Of a stretch of DNA of 64,000 nucleotides, positions 13,301 to 25,263 are shown in pieces. The stretch comes from Cymbidium sinense (lineage: Eukaryota; Streptophyta; Magnoliopsida; Asparagales; Orchidaceae). The DNA is taken from positions 106,457,121 to 106,521,120 of the forward strand of contig CM038222.1 of the NCBI GenBank assembly GCA_021442155.1. The letters are read 5' to 3'. Below the pieces are notes generated by a model. The model did not search any database. It saw nothing but the letters and a program-made list of their open reading frames with translations, and was not told where the DNA came from. Position 1 is the stretch's first letter, and every line of letters begins with the position of its first letter. The translations under genes and the position numbers were made by a program.

Positions 13301-14469
13301 ATTTGTGGTTCTAAAATATTAAACATGGGATCTATGTGTCTTTGATCATGGTCATCCATCTAAAATGTGCAGATGAATGGCCCATGATCCTTCCCTATTC
13401 TTCTTTGTGAGAAATGGACACCATCCATCTTCTAGGAGAAGATCTAAGCTCGATTGAGCTCGTATTGGATTAAAACTCAACCCACACCATCTAAGGGTAA
13501 AGGGGATCACATCTAATGACTAGAATCTCATGTGGTGATACTTTACTTCATAAAGGACCATACCACATCTAGATTAAGCTCAGTTTAATGCAATACCTTG
13601 CCGGAGGTGATCACCGGCACTCGATTCCCTTGGAGAAGCTTCGTCTAGTGGAGACAATTTTTTGTTGAGAGTTTAGGGTCTTGAGATTGGATGGATCCTT
13701 CTAGAGGTCAAGCTCCCCTTCAAGTAGACTCAATCTTGATCAAGATAGCACCTCCCTTGCCTTAAGAACTTAGGAAATGGTCTAAGTAAGTTTGATTTGA
13801 TCTAATGATGAAGCTTGAGGGACGAATTAGGTTGGTATGAAGTATTGGCTAAGTTGGATTTCAAGTGCAGCACCCCTATTTTCAATCTATGAAAATCAAG
13901 AAAATGGAAAACCAATTTCACTCTAGGAAGCTTGGGATCACTTAGCAATGGCTCCTTTGGCTTTCCTTAGTTCAATCGAGTGTGAGAGTGTGAAGATTGA
14001 ATGGAATTAGGGGGAGTATATCTCCCCTTTGAAGGATCGGATGATCGTGAAGGAGCTTGCCATTTTGATCCAATTGACCCTATTCAATGGGTTGTTTGAG
14101 ATATTTAGAGTGGCATGGCATTTGGTTTTGGCCAGAGGAGGAGTGGGTGAGGTGGCCATGTGCTCACACAAGATGGTGGGAGGATTCCATGTGGCCATTT
14201 TCAAAGGAGGTGGTCAGTTTTGGGTTTGGGTTGGGTTCTAACCCAAACCCATTGGGTCATGTGCACTAGGTACATTAGTGATGATTTTGTCCACTAAGAG
14301 GATGCCAAGTGTCCATGAGAAGTAATTGACCAAATTCTAAGTGGTTTTGATTTTGGGTTACCCTATGACCTAGGGGTAAAATGGTCATTTGGCTTGAGTT
14401 TCAATTTGGATGTGTTTGTTATGTTTTAAAAATGGGTTAGGCCAGGTTTCATTTAATTTGGAGTTAGTT

Positions 14470-15000
14470 TGATGTGATTTGGCTCATGTTGACCCATTTA
14501 GGTCAAAATAAACATGGGTTAAGTTGACCAATTGGTCAAATTGAGTCAAACCAAGGGTTGGGTCAGGTTCATATGACTATTTGAAATGTTTTGGTTCTTT
14601 GGTTTGATTCAATCTGGTTCATGTTTGAATTTGGTTCAATTGATTTCATTTAGGTCAAATGAGTCAAGTTGACCAAATTGACCCATTTGGCCTATTTGGG
14701 TTAGGTCATGGATTGGTTCAAATTTGGTTGGTCATATTTAATGGATTGGTATCTTTGTTTCCAATTAATTTGGTTTATATTTGATTTTGGCTCAATATGA
14801 CCTTTTAGTTGTTCATGGTCAATTTGGGTTATGTAGTTGCCCATTGAGGCTTTGGTCAAGTTTAACAATCATTTCAGAATGAAGTTGATCCATTGGTTTC
14901 AATCAATTAGGCCTAGATCATGTTTTGACACATTTTGACTTTTTAGGTCAACTTGGGTCAACTTGGAATTAATTTGAGTTTAGAGAAAATCAATTAAGTT
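14470..15000. repeat. TTGACC-rich segment of T left LTR
   Basis: Words of the form TTGACC, GGTCAA and TTGGTCAA recur about every 20-40 bases on both strands. TTGAC(C/T) is the established core of the plant W-box bound by WRKY factors. The matching part of the right LTR (34560-35430) is longer and equally dense. Function here is not shown. Confidence 0.6.
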
Positions 15001-15075
15001 GGAATTGATTTAGGTTTGATGTTGATTTGATTTGGAGTTTGACTTGAAAGGAAGAGGTGAGAATGTGGTTCAAGT

Positions 15076-17820
15076 TAAGTGGGTCACACCTTACTAAGGT
15101 GATTTCATCTCAGTATGTCTTGTCTAAGAGATGATCATATGATGAAATCACAAGCACTAATAGAGACAATCTACTCCTAACTCAAGGGGTAGAAGGAATC
15201 TAGAGCTTAGTGCAATGTGGCTCTGCTTATGTTAAGGACATAAGAGAGGGAGGGAGGAATCCACTAGGGATAGAGTTTGTGAACCTTCCACTAGGGAAGC
15301 AAGTTCAAGTAATCCATAAAGAGATGTGAGGTTTAATTTGATTTGAGTGTCGCTAGGGAGAAATTTATTTGTTTAATTAAGTTCTGCTAGGAAGAGGGTT
15401 GAACTTGTTTCAATTTTTTATTTGTTTAATTGTGTTTATTTTGACTCCACCGGGGATAGAAAAGTGAACTCTCCACTAGGGAGGCAAGTTCAGGTCATCC
15501 ACAAGGGAGGAAAGGTTGTGAAGTCCACTGAGGGATTAGAATTCTCAATCCACTGGGGAATTAGAAAGATTTACATCTCACTAAGGAGAAGTGAAAGATT
15601 TGGTTTGGATTGATTCATTGTTTTTGTTTATTTCATATTTTTAATTTTGGATTTTGAAATAGACCCTGCTAGTTTGTAATGGGCTACACTGAGTCGGAGC
15701 CATAGAGGCCTAGACCTAACTCAGATTAACCAATCCAAAGGGGTAGTTTACCAACCACAAAGTAGGACTAGTTGACCAAAGGGATGCCTTTCAGTGTGTA
15801 GCAGCTGTACTGGGAAGAAAACATAGTAGAGTTATATCCTCCAAAGTAGAGTCCAGTTGCTGGGGTGACCCATTAGCAAGGCAATGGATCGAACCCAAAC
15901 TAGGGCTGACTATTGAGTGAATGCAACTTGGGGGCTTAAATCAGCTCAAAGATAATCAAAGATTAATTTCTTTTTAAAATTTATTTTGATGGGTCCCATC
16001 GGTTTGCGATGGATTGCACTGAGCTGGGGCCATGGAGGCTTAGACCTAACTCAGACTTGCCAATCCAAAGGGAGTAATCTACCAACCACAAGGTAGGACT
16101 ATCCAACCAAGGAGAATGCCTTTCAGTTTGCAATGATCAAGTCTTAAGAAGAATGCCGAGGGACTCACATCATCTAGAAATAAGAAACCGTTGGGGTGAT
16201 CAGCTGGCAAAGCAATAAATCGAACCTGACTTAGGGTTGACTTTTGAGTGAATGCCACTGGGAAACTTAAATCATCTCAAAGATAGTCAAATATTAATTT
16301 CTTTTTTATATTTATTTTGATGGATTTTGTCAGTTTTTGATGGATCACACTAAGATGGAGCTTATATTAGCCTAGACCTATCTTAGATTTATTAAACTAA
16401 AGGGAGTAGTTTCCCAGCCAATGGGAGAACTATCTGATCGAAGGAGTGCCTTTCAATTTGCAATGATCAATTTAAGGGAAGAAAGCTCGGGGACTCATAT
16501 CTTCCACTACAAATGACAACTAGGGTGATCGGTTGCTTTGGGCAATAAATCAAACCTGACCTAGGGCTTCCCGTCGATTTGCAATAGTCATGCTAGAAAG
16601 AATGAGTCATAGGCTTACATCTTCCAAAGCGGAATGACTACCGGGGTAACTTGCTAATGGCAAAACAGATTGAACCCGACCTAAGAGAGACTTACGGAGT
16701 GAGTACCAACCCAAGGATTTATCTTAACTTAGGTAGTCAGGCAATTCCTTAAGGGAGTTCTGCTAACACTGCCCTAAAGATAAGATGCCTGCATGGGAAA
16801 AGGGACCCTTTGGGGGCTTGAATTCCTAATCCACAAGAGAATATCTTGTTCATTTTGTTTATTTATTTATCATGGACCCTATTAGTTTGTGAGTGATTAA
16901 ACTAAGAAGGAGCATATGTTAGCCTAGACCTATCTCAGATTTACTAAATTAAGGGAGAATCTGTGCATCCGCGGAATAAATTCTCCAACCACATGGGTGG
17001 TTTCTAGAAAATGGGGACTATCCAATCCAAAAGTTACATAGGTAGTGTCAAAATAGGGTCATAAAGGACGTGATCCAAATAGCATGCCCGTAGAGAGAGG
17101 GGCTGCTAAGGGCTTAACCCAAAACTGTGGAGAAAATGATATGGCTAGTCATATATCAAATAGGTATTCAGTGTCCAACTTAAGGAGAAAACTTGAGGAC
17201 TCATATCTGCCAAGAGTGGTGTAACCACCGGGTGAGTCACTGTCAGCATAGCGAACATCAACCAACCTAAGGTGCCCGTCAGTTTACAACAATCAACCTA
17301 GGAAGAAAGCTTGGGGACTCACATCCTCCAAGCGGCGATTGGGATAGTCTCTTCTGACATGCCATTCGACCAAGGTTGACTACTGGTGAATGCCACTAGA
17401 GATTTCGACTCAAATGTAGTCAGAGGAAAAGCCTCAGGGGACCTATTCTAAACCTCAAATATACTTGGCCTAGTTAGATCAAGATGATTAGTTCAAGAAG
17501 AAAGCTCAGGGACTCACATCTTCTTAAACAAAATCAACCCGAGGTAGCTTACTGGCTGGGCAGGGAAGCTTACCAAACTAACAAGGTGCTCGTTGGTTTG
17601 CAATGGTTAATTTGGAAAGAAAGTGTGGAGACTCACATCTCTCACTTCTATTCTAATAGCATCGGGGGGTTTTTTGTGATGTGAAAGAGGGATAAGATGC
17701 CTGGGGACTCACACCACTAAAGTCATGGATTAGCAAGACAAGCAAACACTTGAAGAAAGAAGATTTTGATGAAATGGAATTAGATTTTATTCTTTTTATT
17801 TGTAATTATTTTCAAACATG
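15076..17820 (-). repeat. T 3' UTR with tandem repeats
   Basis: Noncoding interval between integrase and the left LTR. Units of about 330 bp begin near 15660, 15990 and 16315, marked by the shared phrase 'tagacctaactcag/tagacctatctcag' (15700, 16040, 16352, 16922). From 16490 to 17720 a shorter unit recurs around 'GGGGACTCACATCTTCC' (16490, 17190, 17306, 17500, 17630, 17703). Near 15255 and 15450 the phrase 'CCACTAGGGAGGCAAGTTCA' is also repeated. Variable tandem repeats in the 3' UTR are described for plant Tat elements and can seed satellites. Open frames here (15422, 17484) do not resemble proteins. Confidence 0.75.
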
Positions 17821-17827
17821 ATTTATT

Positions 17828-19000
17828 TCATGGGTAATATTTCTTTAGATAGAGCTCATTAATTGGAAGCATCGGGTGTTCCCCTTTACAATCAATAAGC
17901 TGATAAGATCCTCCTTGGTTAGCCTTCTCTATGGCATAGGGTCCTTCCCAAGTGGGTTCAAACTTGCCTCCCATCTTTCGATGTGCAATAATTGGTCTCC
18001 TTAGGACAAACACAAGTTCTTCTACACGGAAAGACCTAGAGCGGACCAGCTTGTTGTGAGCTTGAATCATTTTGGCCTTATATAACTTGAGGTTCCGGCA
18101 TGCCCGTAGGCATCTCTTCTCCAAACTTTGGAGCTCTTCTAACTCCAACTTTGCATTCTACTCTGTAGTGAGCTTGCTACCTAATGCTATCCTTAGTGAT
18201 GGGAGTTGAACTTCTAAAGGTAGAACGGCTTCAGACCCTTACACTAAAGAAAATGGGGTAGATTGAGTTGGGGATCGATATGTGGTTCGGTAGGCAATCC
18301 ACAAAGCTTCAACCAACTGCTCATTCCACTGCCACTTATTCTCATCAAGAATCTTCTTTTCTATCTTGATGAAAGTTTTGTTGATTTCTTCTACTAAGCC
18401 ATTTGCTCTGGGATAGTAGATGGTGGAGTATATTCAATCTATACCATGTCTTCTGGTGAAACAGTTGATCTTAGTACTTTTGAATTCAGTATCATTATCA
18501 GATATAATTCATCGAGGCACCCAGAACCTATATATGATATGGTTCCTAAAAAATTGTAGCACATGCTGAGCTGTGACCTCTCTGAGTGGGATTGCCTCAT
18601 CCCACTTGGAAAAGTAGTCAGTGGCAACTAAGATGAACCGATGACCCTTAGAAGAAGGAGGATCGATCAGACCCACAATGTCGGTTCTCCAACACTCAAA
18701 TGGCCATGAACCCAAGGTGGGGTGTAGAATGTTGGGTGGTTGGTGGAGGACCACACCATGCACCTAACACTGATGGCATCTCCTAGCTACATCCATGCAA
18801 TTTGTAATCATCTAAGGCCAGTAGTATCCTAGTCTCTTGATCTTCTCTTTCATCTTCGGACCAGATTGATGTTCTCTGCATAGACCTGAATGTACCTCTG
18901 TTATAATTCCATGGGCTTCATGTTTATCTAAATAACGTAACGACATCTGGTCAAAGGACCATCAGTATGGAGTGCCATTAATGAGAGCATTGGAGAGAGC
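17828..19000 (-). pseudogene. T integrase (broken)
   Basis: Integrase joins the cDNA copy to chromosomal DNA in the nucleus. All three parts can be seen. An HHCC zinc-binding region lies around 18960-18770 (EVHSG, CREH, then CHQC after a stop). The catalytic core is near 18763-18290: DIVG supplies the first Asp, SDNDTEF the second, and LVEEINKTF the Glu. The canonical second-Asp motif is SDNGTEF, so a Gly has become Asp. A C-terminal domain at 18148-17828 contains GKFEPTWEGPY and ends YLKKYYP, typical of Tat/Athila integrases. Several in-frame stops and a frameshift separate the pieces. It follows the second RNase H, and the 3' UTR repeats start directly after it. Confidence 0.9.
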
Positions 19001-19179
19001 TCTCTGTTTTAGCTGATGGGATTGTGACTTTTATTGATGTATTTTGCTGGTGTTCAAATAGTCTATAAACGGTTACCTCCAATCTAGCTCCTTGTCCTTA
19101 TAGGCAATGGCAACCTCCCCTTCAAGAGAAAGTCTCTCAATGAGTTCAACATCAATAAAGGATAGGACTTGTCTATTTT

Positions 19180-19625
19180 GGCCCTTATTGTATTGGACTC
19201 ATCTTTCATACATGCTAATTCTTTGGCAAGTTTGGCCAAAGCATTTGCTACTGCATTCTCTGCTCAGGGAACCTTGTAGATGGTGACTTTAGGGATTTGG
19301 GCCAACACCTTCATGGTATACTCATGGTAATGACAAAGCTTGGGTTTGAGAATCTTGTAAGACCCGTCAATCTGGTTGATGACCAACTGAGAATCCCTAA
19401 AGATGTTGATGATCTTGACACATACTGTGATAGCTAACTGGCAATCAAAGCCTCATACTTGGCTTCATTGTTGGTGCAGGGGTTGGAAGATAGTTTGAGA
19501 ATCTCATCACATCACGGCCTTAAGTTAGGAGAACTATTCCTACCCCTGCCTTTCCTGGAAGAGTAGATCGTGGTGCTTCCCCTTTATGAAAAGAAGCTGC
19601 ACCATCAAAATACATCTCCCATCAG
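19180..19625 (-). pseudogene. T second RNase H domain (aRNH, broken)
   Basis: Begins MYFDGAASFHKG with an Asp in the first catalytic position, followed by AGVGIVLL. It continues in another frame with CTNNEAKYEAL (Glu), then RDSQLVINQ (Asp), and finishes with AENAVANALAKLAKEL, where the family usually has an Asp (ADxLA). At least three stops and two frameshifts interrupt it. An archaeal-like RNase H placed after the ordinary gypsy RNase H is the defining feature of Tat-lineage elements. It probably helped degrade the RNA template during reverse transcription. Confidence 0.85.
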
Positions 19626-19639
19626 CTGTTGTTAACCTC

Positions 19640-20160
19640 CCCTAAGTTCATGATTTGTTCATCAAGGAGATCGTCACTAAGCGAAGAATCAGTAGGAAGT
19701 GGGTGTGCTACTAAGAAATTTGCTAATGCTTATCCTTTATCATATGGAGGGGTACGAATGTGATATCAAATTATGAGAGAATCATGGACCATCATGCCAA
19801 ACATCTAGATAGTGTTGGTCATGCCATTCGATACTGTAGTGGATTAGTTCTGGAAATCAAGTTCACCTTATGTGAAAGCATATAGTGCTGTAGATTTTGA
19901 GAGGCAAAGATCAAAGCAAGGTAATGTTTCTCAATAGGTGGATTATTTACTTTGGCCAGAATCAGACGATGGCTAAGGTATTAGAGAGCACTCTCCTTCC
20001 CTTCATTATTGGATTGGGCCAACATAATGCCGAGAGAGTTGTCCAATGCAATAGTGTAGAGGATGAGTGGTATGCCCGGGATAGGGGCTGCTAGAACTGG
20101 GGGCTTCACCAAATACTACTTGATATCTTCAAAGGCATGCTGATACTTATCAACTCACTT
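19640..20160 (-). pseudogene. T gypsy-type RNase H and connection (broken)
   Basis: Heavily decayed. Recognisable islands on the minus strand include CLALIFASQNLQHYMLSHKV-like residues near 19930-19870, the usual end of the gypsy RNase H, and remains of the linker that normally reads 'LSEFDI..GQALADFLA' near 19800-19700. Its place between RT and the second RNase H supports the assignment. The plus-strand frame at 19897-20094 is a shadow. Confidence 0.65.
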
Positions 20161-21140
20161 GAACTTGGCATCCTTTTTGACAAGTGTTGAGAATGGCTTG
20201 CATCTCCCCGATAGGTTGGAAATAAAGCATCATAGATACGCCAACCATCCTTAGAAAGATCTGAGTTGAGTTAAACTCTTAGGAGATAACATTTCTAAGA
20301 TAGCTTTAATCTTTCCTAGATCTATTTTTATTCCCCAATTTCAGACAACAAACCTAAGGAATTTTCCTGAAGCTACTCCGAATGCACACTTCAGGGGATT
20401 CATTTTGATGTTATATTGTCATAATCGTTCAAAACCTACTCTTAAGTCAAAGAGATGGTCTTCCTTTTCTCTGCTCTTGATAATAGGTCATCAACATAGC
20501 ACTCAACCTAATGATGGATGAGTTCATTGAAGATCTGAGTCATGGCCTCGTTAGTATGCAGCACCAGCATTTTTAAGGCCGAATGGCATGACCCTATAAC
20601 AAAAGATTCTAATCGGGGTTCGAAAAGCAATATTTCTTTCATCTTCAGGAGATATCTTGATTTGGTTGTAGCCAGATGACCCATCCAAGAAAGAGAACAC
20701 TACATGAAATGAGGCAATGTCCACAATTAGTTCTAGTATAAGAAGAGAAAACTCATCCTTAGGACATGCCTTCTTCTTAAGTCAGTGAAATCAACGCATA
20801 TGCAATTTTGGCCATTCTTCTTCTTAACTGGTACAACATTGGCTAACCAGGTAGGGTATTTTTCTTCCCTGATGAAATAAGCATCGATCAATTTCTTTAC
20901 TTCAGAAATGACATGTTGTTCGATTTCTAATCACATGCGTCTAGGAGCTTACTTGATAGGGTTAGCGCTAGGATCATTTGCTAGCTTGTGGACTGCTACG
21001 TCAAGATATAATCTAGGCATCTCTTCATAACTCCATGCGAAGCAGTCCTTAAACTCAATCAATAGCCTAACTAAGTCATTAGTTTCTTCTTCATTTAGCA
21101 ACGAACTGATGTACATCGGGCATGGATTTTCTTCCATGTC
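20160..21140 (-). pseudogene. T reverse transcriptase (broken)
   Basis: Copies element RNA into cDNA. The N-terminal segment at 21137-20949 carries EFKDCFAWSYEEMPRL, the usual lead-in to gypsy RT. It is followed by a degenerate region containing YPTWLANVVPVKKKNG, then CVDFTDL near 20790 (the first catalytic Asp in the D-x-T/R-D-L context). The active-site motif YVDDLL is intact at about 20495-20478, then the thumb. Numerous stops and shifts lie between these islands. The conserved order with protease upstream and RNase H downstream makes the identity secure despite the damage. Confidence 0.9.
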
Positions 21141-21149
21141 GAGGTTAAT

Positions 21150-22230
21150 TTATTTAAGCTTATCAATTATTGAATGGATATCCTCTTCAAATTTTGGTGG
21201 TGCATCTTTGATTTGGAGATCATCTAGAACATCTGAGGTTTCTAAACATACATTCTCATAAGATTTGGTGTTGTGTGGAAAGAACCTATCATACTCCAAA
21301 TGATTGGTAACAATTAAGCAGTAGTCATTATCATCGACTGGACCAACTATATCGAATCCTAGTCCTGCTCTAGATTGTGCTTCTCTGCCTGTATTATTCC
21401 ACAACTTCTCAAAATACTCTGACCTGTGTCTGGACCATGTATGAGGAACCAAACCTTTCTATATAAGATTATGAACACAAGGAGAGTTAAAGTCAAACAG
21501 TAATTCCATTATTTCTTTTTATGAATTCTCCTCAAGTTCTACATCAACTTTAGGACTTGAGGAGGATGATTCTAAAAAGAATCTCTTCGGTTTCATATTA
21601 CTAGAAGACTTAGGGGATTCCTTAACTACCAAACCTTCAACTTTTTAAGGTGAAAGTGAGGTTAGAGCTAAGGTTCCCAACTACTGCCTGGTAGTTTTAC
21701 ATGCGTCTGATTCGAATAGTTTGCTTTGTCTAGAGGCCCAGTCTTCATCACTGTCCAGCTTGAGTGTCACCTCCAATGAAACCTATTGGGAGGGATTGGC
21801 TGGTATACTAATCACATTAGACTCATCCTCCGAACTGGATTCCAAGTCTATGTGAATAGTAAGGGTACTCTTATGAACTAGAACATAACCTTTATTGCCT
21901 GATGGCTAATCAGGCGGTCTTCCACCTTTGGAACTACCTCTATTTCTACCTTTACCTCTGCTTGGTGGAGGTTGGGTCATCCTACCCACATGTCCATATG
22001 ATGAAATGAATTATGGGTGGAATGTGATATGTAGATCTATTTCTTCTTCAATTCCCCTTTCTTGTTCACTTGAATTTTTACTTTTCTTTTCTTTTTCTTT
22101 TCTTCTTTTTCTTTTTCTTTTGAATTTGAATTTTGTCCAAGTTCACGAGGAAGGGTGTTTTAAGGAAGATAGTAGGTCGCATCCTCATATATCTAAACAT
22201 CTCTAACTAAAAATGACTTTTCATCTCCTT
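21150..22230 (-). pseudogene. T protease-RT linker
   Basis: Fragmentary minus-strand sequence between the protease and RT. One open piece (21452-21150, 100 codons) is acidic and ends DDLQIKDAPPKFEEDIHSIIDKL, typical of the variable linker before RT in Tat polyproteins. No catalytic motif is visible. The plus-strand frame at 21928-22206 (Leu/Phe/Ser) is the complement of a charged repetitive stretch (Lys/Glu-rich) and is not a gene. Confidence 0.55.
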
Positions 22231-22830
22231 TGACATAGTATTCAATCATATCCTTCCTAAACTTGATGCACTGATGGAGGAAGGATGGAATTATCTTATT
22301 CTGATGTATCCAGGGCCTACCGAGCAAAGCGGTAAATGAAGTATTTGAATCAATGATGTAAAACTTGTCTTCAGTCTTCTAATCACCTATCTCCAAAGGT
22401 AACACTATGGAACCTAAAGCCCACTCACCTTGTTCATTGAATCCTCTCAACATCATCCAATCTCCTCAGAGTGTGGAGATGTCAATCCTCAAATAAGCAA
22501 GGGTCTTTAGACTCATAATGTTCACCGATGCACCTGGATCGATGAGAACTCTGGCAAGTCTGAATCTACCCTTGTCAACTGTGAATTAGAGGGGACGATT
22601 GTGCTCCAAGTCCCCCAGAAGAAGGTCTTCATCTGTGAAAGTGATCCCTTGAGCTTCTCTAGAATAATATGCCTTCTCACCAATAGCGGTCAGCTGAGCT
22701 AAGCAAATCTTAGGATCAAGGAGAGCCTTGATTAATGATTCTCTTATCTCTTTAGATAAAATAAGGGCATCGTATATGCTTAGCTTAGATGGCAACTTTC
22801 TTAAGTGAGAGAGGACATTATAGTCCACCT
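22230..22830 (-). pseudogene. T aspartic protease (broken)
   Basis: Processes the polyprotein. The lead-in at 22828-22586 contains DYNVLSHLRKLPSKLSIYDAL and ITFTDEDLLLG, both common just before the Tat protease. The active-site segment reads VLIDPGASVNIM near 22545-22510, against the usual LDxGAS. The C-terminal part reads ALLGRPWIHQNKIIPS near 22330-22290, the canonical end of this protease. In-frame stops occur before and after the active site. The catalytic Asp is retained. Confidence 0.85.
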
Positions 22831-23249
22831 TGGGCTAATCCTCCACAAGCATATCCAAGGGTGGAGCATCATGTGGAAGGGCTTCTTGATCCTCTGAACT
22901 AATGACTTATTTTCCTCTATCTTGAGGTGCTACTCTAGGAGGTAGAACCTTTCCACTATGGAGGTTGACTTCGGTGATCTCTTGTGGAAGGGTAATGGAA
23001 GGTTCTACGTACACATTAAGCACCCCTATAGCTTCTCCTATGGGACCCTCAGGATCGGATGATTCTAAGTCTATCTCAAGAGGTGAACCTGTAGCATTCT
23101 GAGTAGGAAAATCCAACTCTGAATCAAATAGAGGAAGATCAAAATTATTATAGTTATTATTTACACTTGAAGAGTTATTAGGAATAGATTTAGACAACTC
23201 ATTTGAAGTGACACATATGTAATTCAAGCTAGCTTTACTCCTCAATTTC
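22831..23249 (-). pseudogene. T Gag-protease spacer
   Basis: An open minus-strand stretch (23245-22907, 112 codons) rich in Asn, Ser, Asp and Glu, ending with a basic motif near 22910. No known domain is apparent. It separates the knuckle region from the protease lead-in, as disordered spacers do in this lineage. Confidence 0.5.
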
Positions 23250-23900
23250 TTAGATTTAATAGGAGGTACAAAGTATAAATCAAGTAAGGTAAGAGGGATG
23301 GGGATTTGATGCCCTCATCCACCGATACAAGATGTCTACTAGCAGAAGAAGAACTAGCTAAAGTTGCGATAGTCACTGATGTGATAGTTATAACGGTGGA
23401 TTGGAGGCTGGACTTAGTTGATGGTTGCACTACTGGGCTATCCTGGGCTGGCACATGCTGTTGCTACTATTGAGCCACCCCTTTCCTTGAGTTGGCTCTG
23501 GCAACTTGCGAACCTTCCTTGATGTTGGAGGTTTGAGCTAACTTAGGCACCTAGAAGGAAAGTTTCTTGACCTTTTGAATAATCTTTTTAGAAATTTTGG
23601 ATAAGGAGATATCCCAACATTTTTTGGTTTTGGAAGGATCACAAGTATCCCCAAGGATTATCTTAATGGAACTCGATGGTTGTTCCATAAGGTATTCCTT
23701 CGAGATGACTATAGCATTGATCTTGAAATTATGTTCAAGCCAGTTCTTAAATGTGAAGCAATCTTCCAAAACATGACCTAGCATACGGTGGTAGGACAAA
23801 GTTAGGATCATGGCTTTTGCTCACTTCCTCCGATCTCCTAGGCTCGGGTAGCTGAAAATCAGGCTTCTTTAAGAGATTCTTAAAGATCTTCCTGATTACC
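23250..23900 (-). pseudogene. T Gag C-terminal region with zinc-knuckle remnant
   Basis: The open segment 23811-23551 begins LSYHRMLGHVLEDC, matching the CxYHxxxGHxxxDC knuckle of Tat Gag with the first Cys replaced by Ser. It continues with a basic tail. Such a knuckle binds the element RNA. A Ser/Thr-rich low-complexity region follows (23454-23242). Confidence 0.7.
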
Positions 23901-25260
23901 TCCCTCTTCAATGAATAAGGCTTGTTAAGTTTATCCAAAAGAGTAGGTGGACCATAGCTACTTGGCGATAGGTATGTGTACCGATGTTGTTATTGATGTG
24001 AATAAGGAGGATGCAGTGTAGGCTGTGGAGGCTGCAGTGGTAGAGGCTACCCCTGGTGGTAGAGGAGGAAGCATCGAAGGAGTGAGGTCTCAAATTGCTC
24101 TCTAGCTATTTCCCCATATTCACTACTATCTTTACCCCGAGCTTCTTCTCATATACCTTCTATGGCTTTGGGTTTGTTGGTACATCTGAAGAAGGCAACT
24201 GTTTGGCTTCTCCTTGCAAGTTAGCCGCCTTGTTGATTAATTTCTCAAAGATTTTGATGGTGAAGACCTTAAGCATGAAGGCGATCGGGCCAGGGATATT
24301 CTTTAGAAGAATCTTAATGGAATGTTATTTAGATAGCTATGATTCACATTTCATACTTAGGTTATGCCATCTGAGAATGTAGTCAATAAGGGACTCACTT
24401 GGGTGTTGTTGTGCTACAACGAGATTGCCAACAGTGACCTTTCACTGAGCTCCAGCAAACCTCTTGATAAAGAGTTACTCTAACCCAGCAAAAGTCTTTA
24501 CTGAACTATTAAGAAGTTTAACATACCAATCAAAAGCTATCCCTACTATTCTACTGATGAAGAGATAGAAGAGTAAAGCATCACTGCCACCAGCGTTACA
24601 ACAACTAGCTCTGAAATGCATAATGTATTGCCTCAGGTTTTCACTGCCATCAAAAGTCTTGAAGGAAGGTGGCACAAAACCCTCAAGATATTGGATTGCA
24701 TTGAATTACTCCAGGTAGGGTCTACCCTTTGGAACTGATGATCCTCCCTAGGCTTGAGCCAACGCTTCCTTCACCTGCTACTCAACCTTGGACTTGATAT
24801 CTTTTTCTTGTATGGAGGTACTATCTACTACCTTCCTATACATGTTGGTGCTACCTTTCTCTGTTGGAGGTAAAGTCTTGGCTAGGTCCAAGACATGCAC
24901 CAACAGTGGCTGACTAGTCTCAGATAGGATGAACCTGGGCTTGTTGAATGCTAAGATACTACTAAGATCCGAGCCTCTTCTCCATCCTATCATCTTTTTC
25001 CTTATACTTTATTTTGAGGTGTTGAATGAGGTGTCTTCTTGCATCCTCAACACCTTCCATAGTCTAATGCTCTCTGAGGAGGGATCCCCTAGTATCTACC
25101 ATGCAAACCCTTGCTGAGTCTCCTAATAAATCATCTTTATTAGGATCAAAGCTGATCTTCTCCTCATCAAACCAATCATATCCTAGCATCTCCTTCTTCT
25201 TCATGAAGTAATGAGCTACTAAGTCATCAAGAGAATGATCTATCAGAACTGGCACAAATG
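23900..25260 (-). pseudogene. T Gag core (capsid region, broken)
   Basis: Structural protein of the particle. The best-preserved part (24675-24475) reads FKTFDGSENLRQYIMHFRA at its start, then ALLFYLFISRIVGIAFDWYVKL. This matches the retrotransposon Gag fold (F-DG-x-P...HI..F; ..L.G.A..WY..L). After a stop the family's next block continues with LFIKRFAGAQ, KVTVGNLVVAQQHPSESL and a final block near 24330. Upstream, 25255-25064 encodes an acidic segment (LGYDWFDEEKISFDPNKDD) probably N-terminal to the capsid. Several stops and shifts occur. Confidence 0.8.
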
Positions 25261-25263
25261 ATT

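Larger units (their letters stand above)
8655..15075 (-). repeat. T 3' LTR (left), missing its outer U3 end
   Basis: Collinear with 28789-36285. Similarity is very high in places: over about 165 bases from 11700 versus 31803 I count only three or four differences. Compared with the right LTR it lacks about 1.08 kb (35095-36168) and the terminal 195 bp, including the TGTTGA end and the adjoining polypurine tract, so the LTR/3' UTR junction at about 15075 looks like a deletion. The small plus-strand open frames (8687-8980, 11584-11838, 14029-14269) lie in the LTR. Those with a counterpart in the right LTR are shortened or altered there. I do not call them genes. Confidence 0.85.

Noticed and set aside
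14007..14269. Three overlapping open frames on both strands
   Set aside because: Local GC rise in the T LTR. None resembles a protein, and the matching right LTR frame (34275-34490) differs in sequence and length.
21928..22206. Hydrophobic Leu/Phe/Ser plus-strand frame resembling a membrane protein
   Set aside because: Complement of a charged low-complexity stretch in the T protease-RT linker on the other strand.
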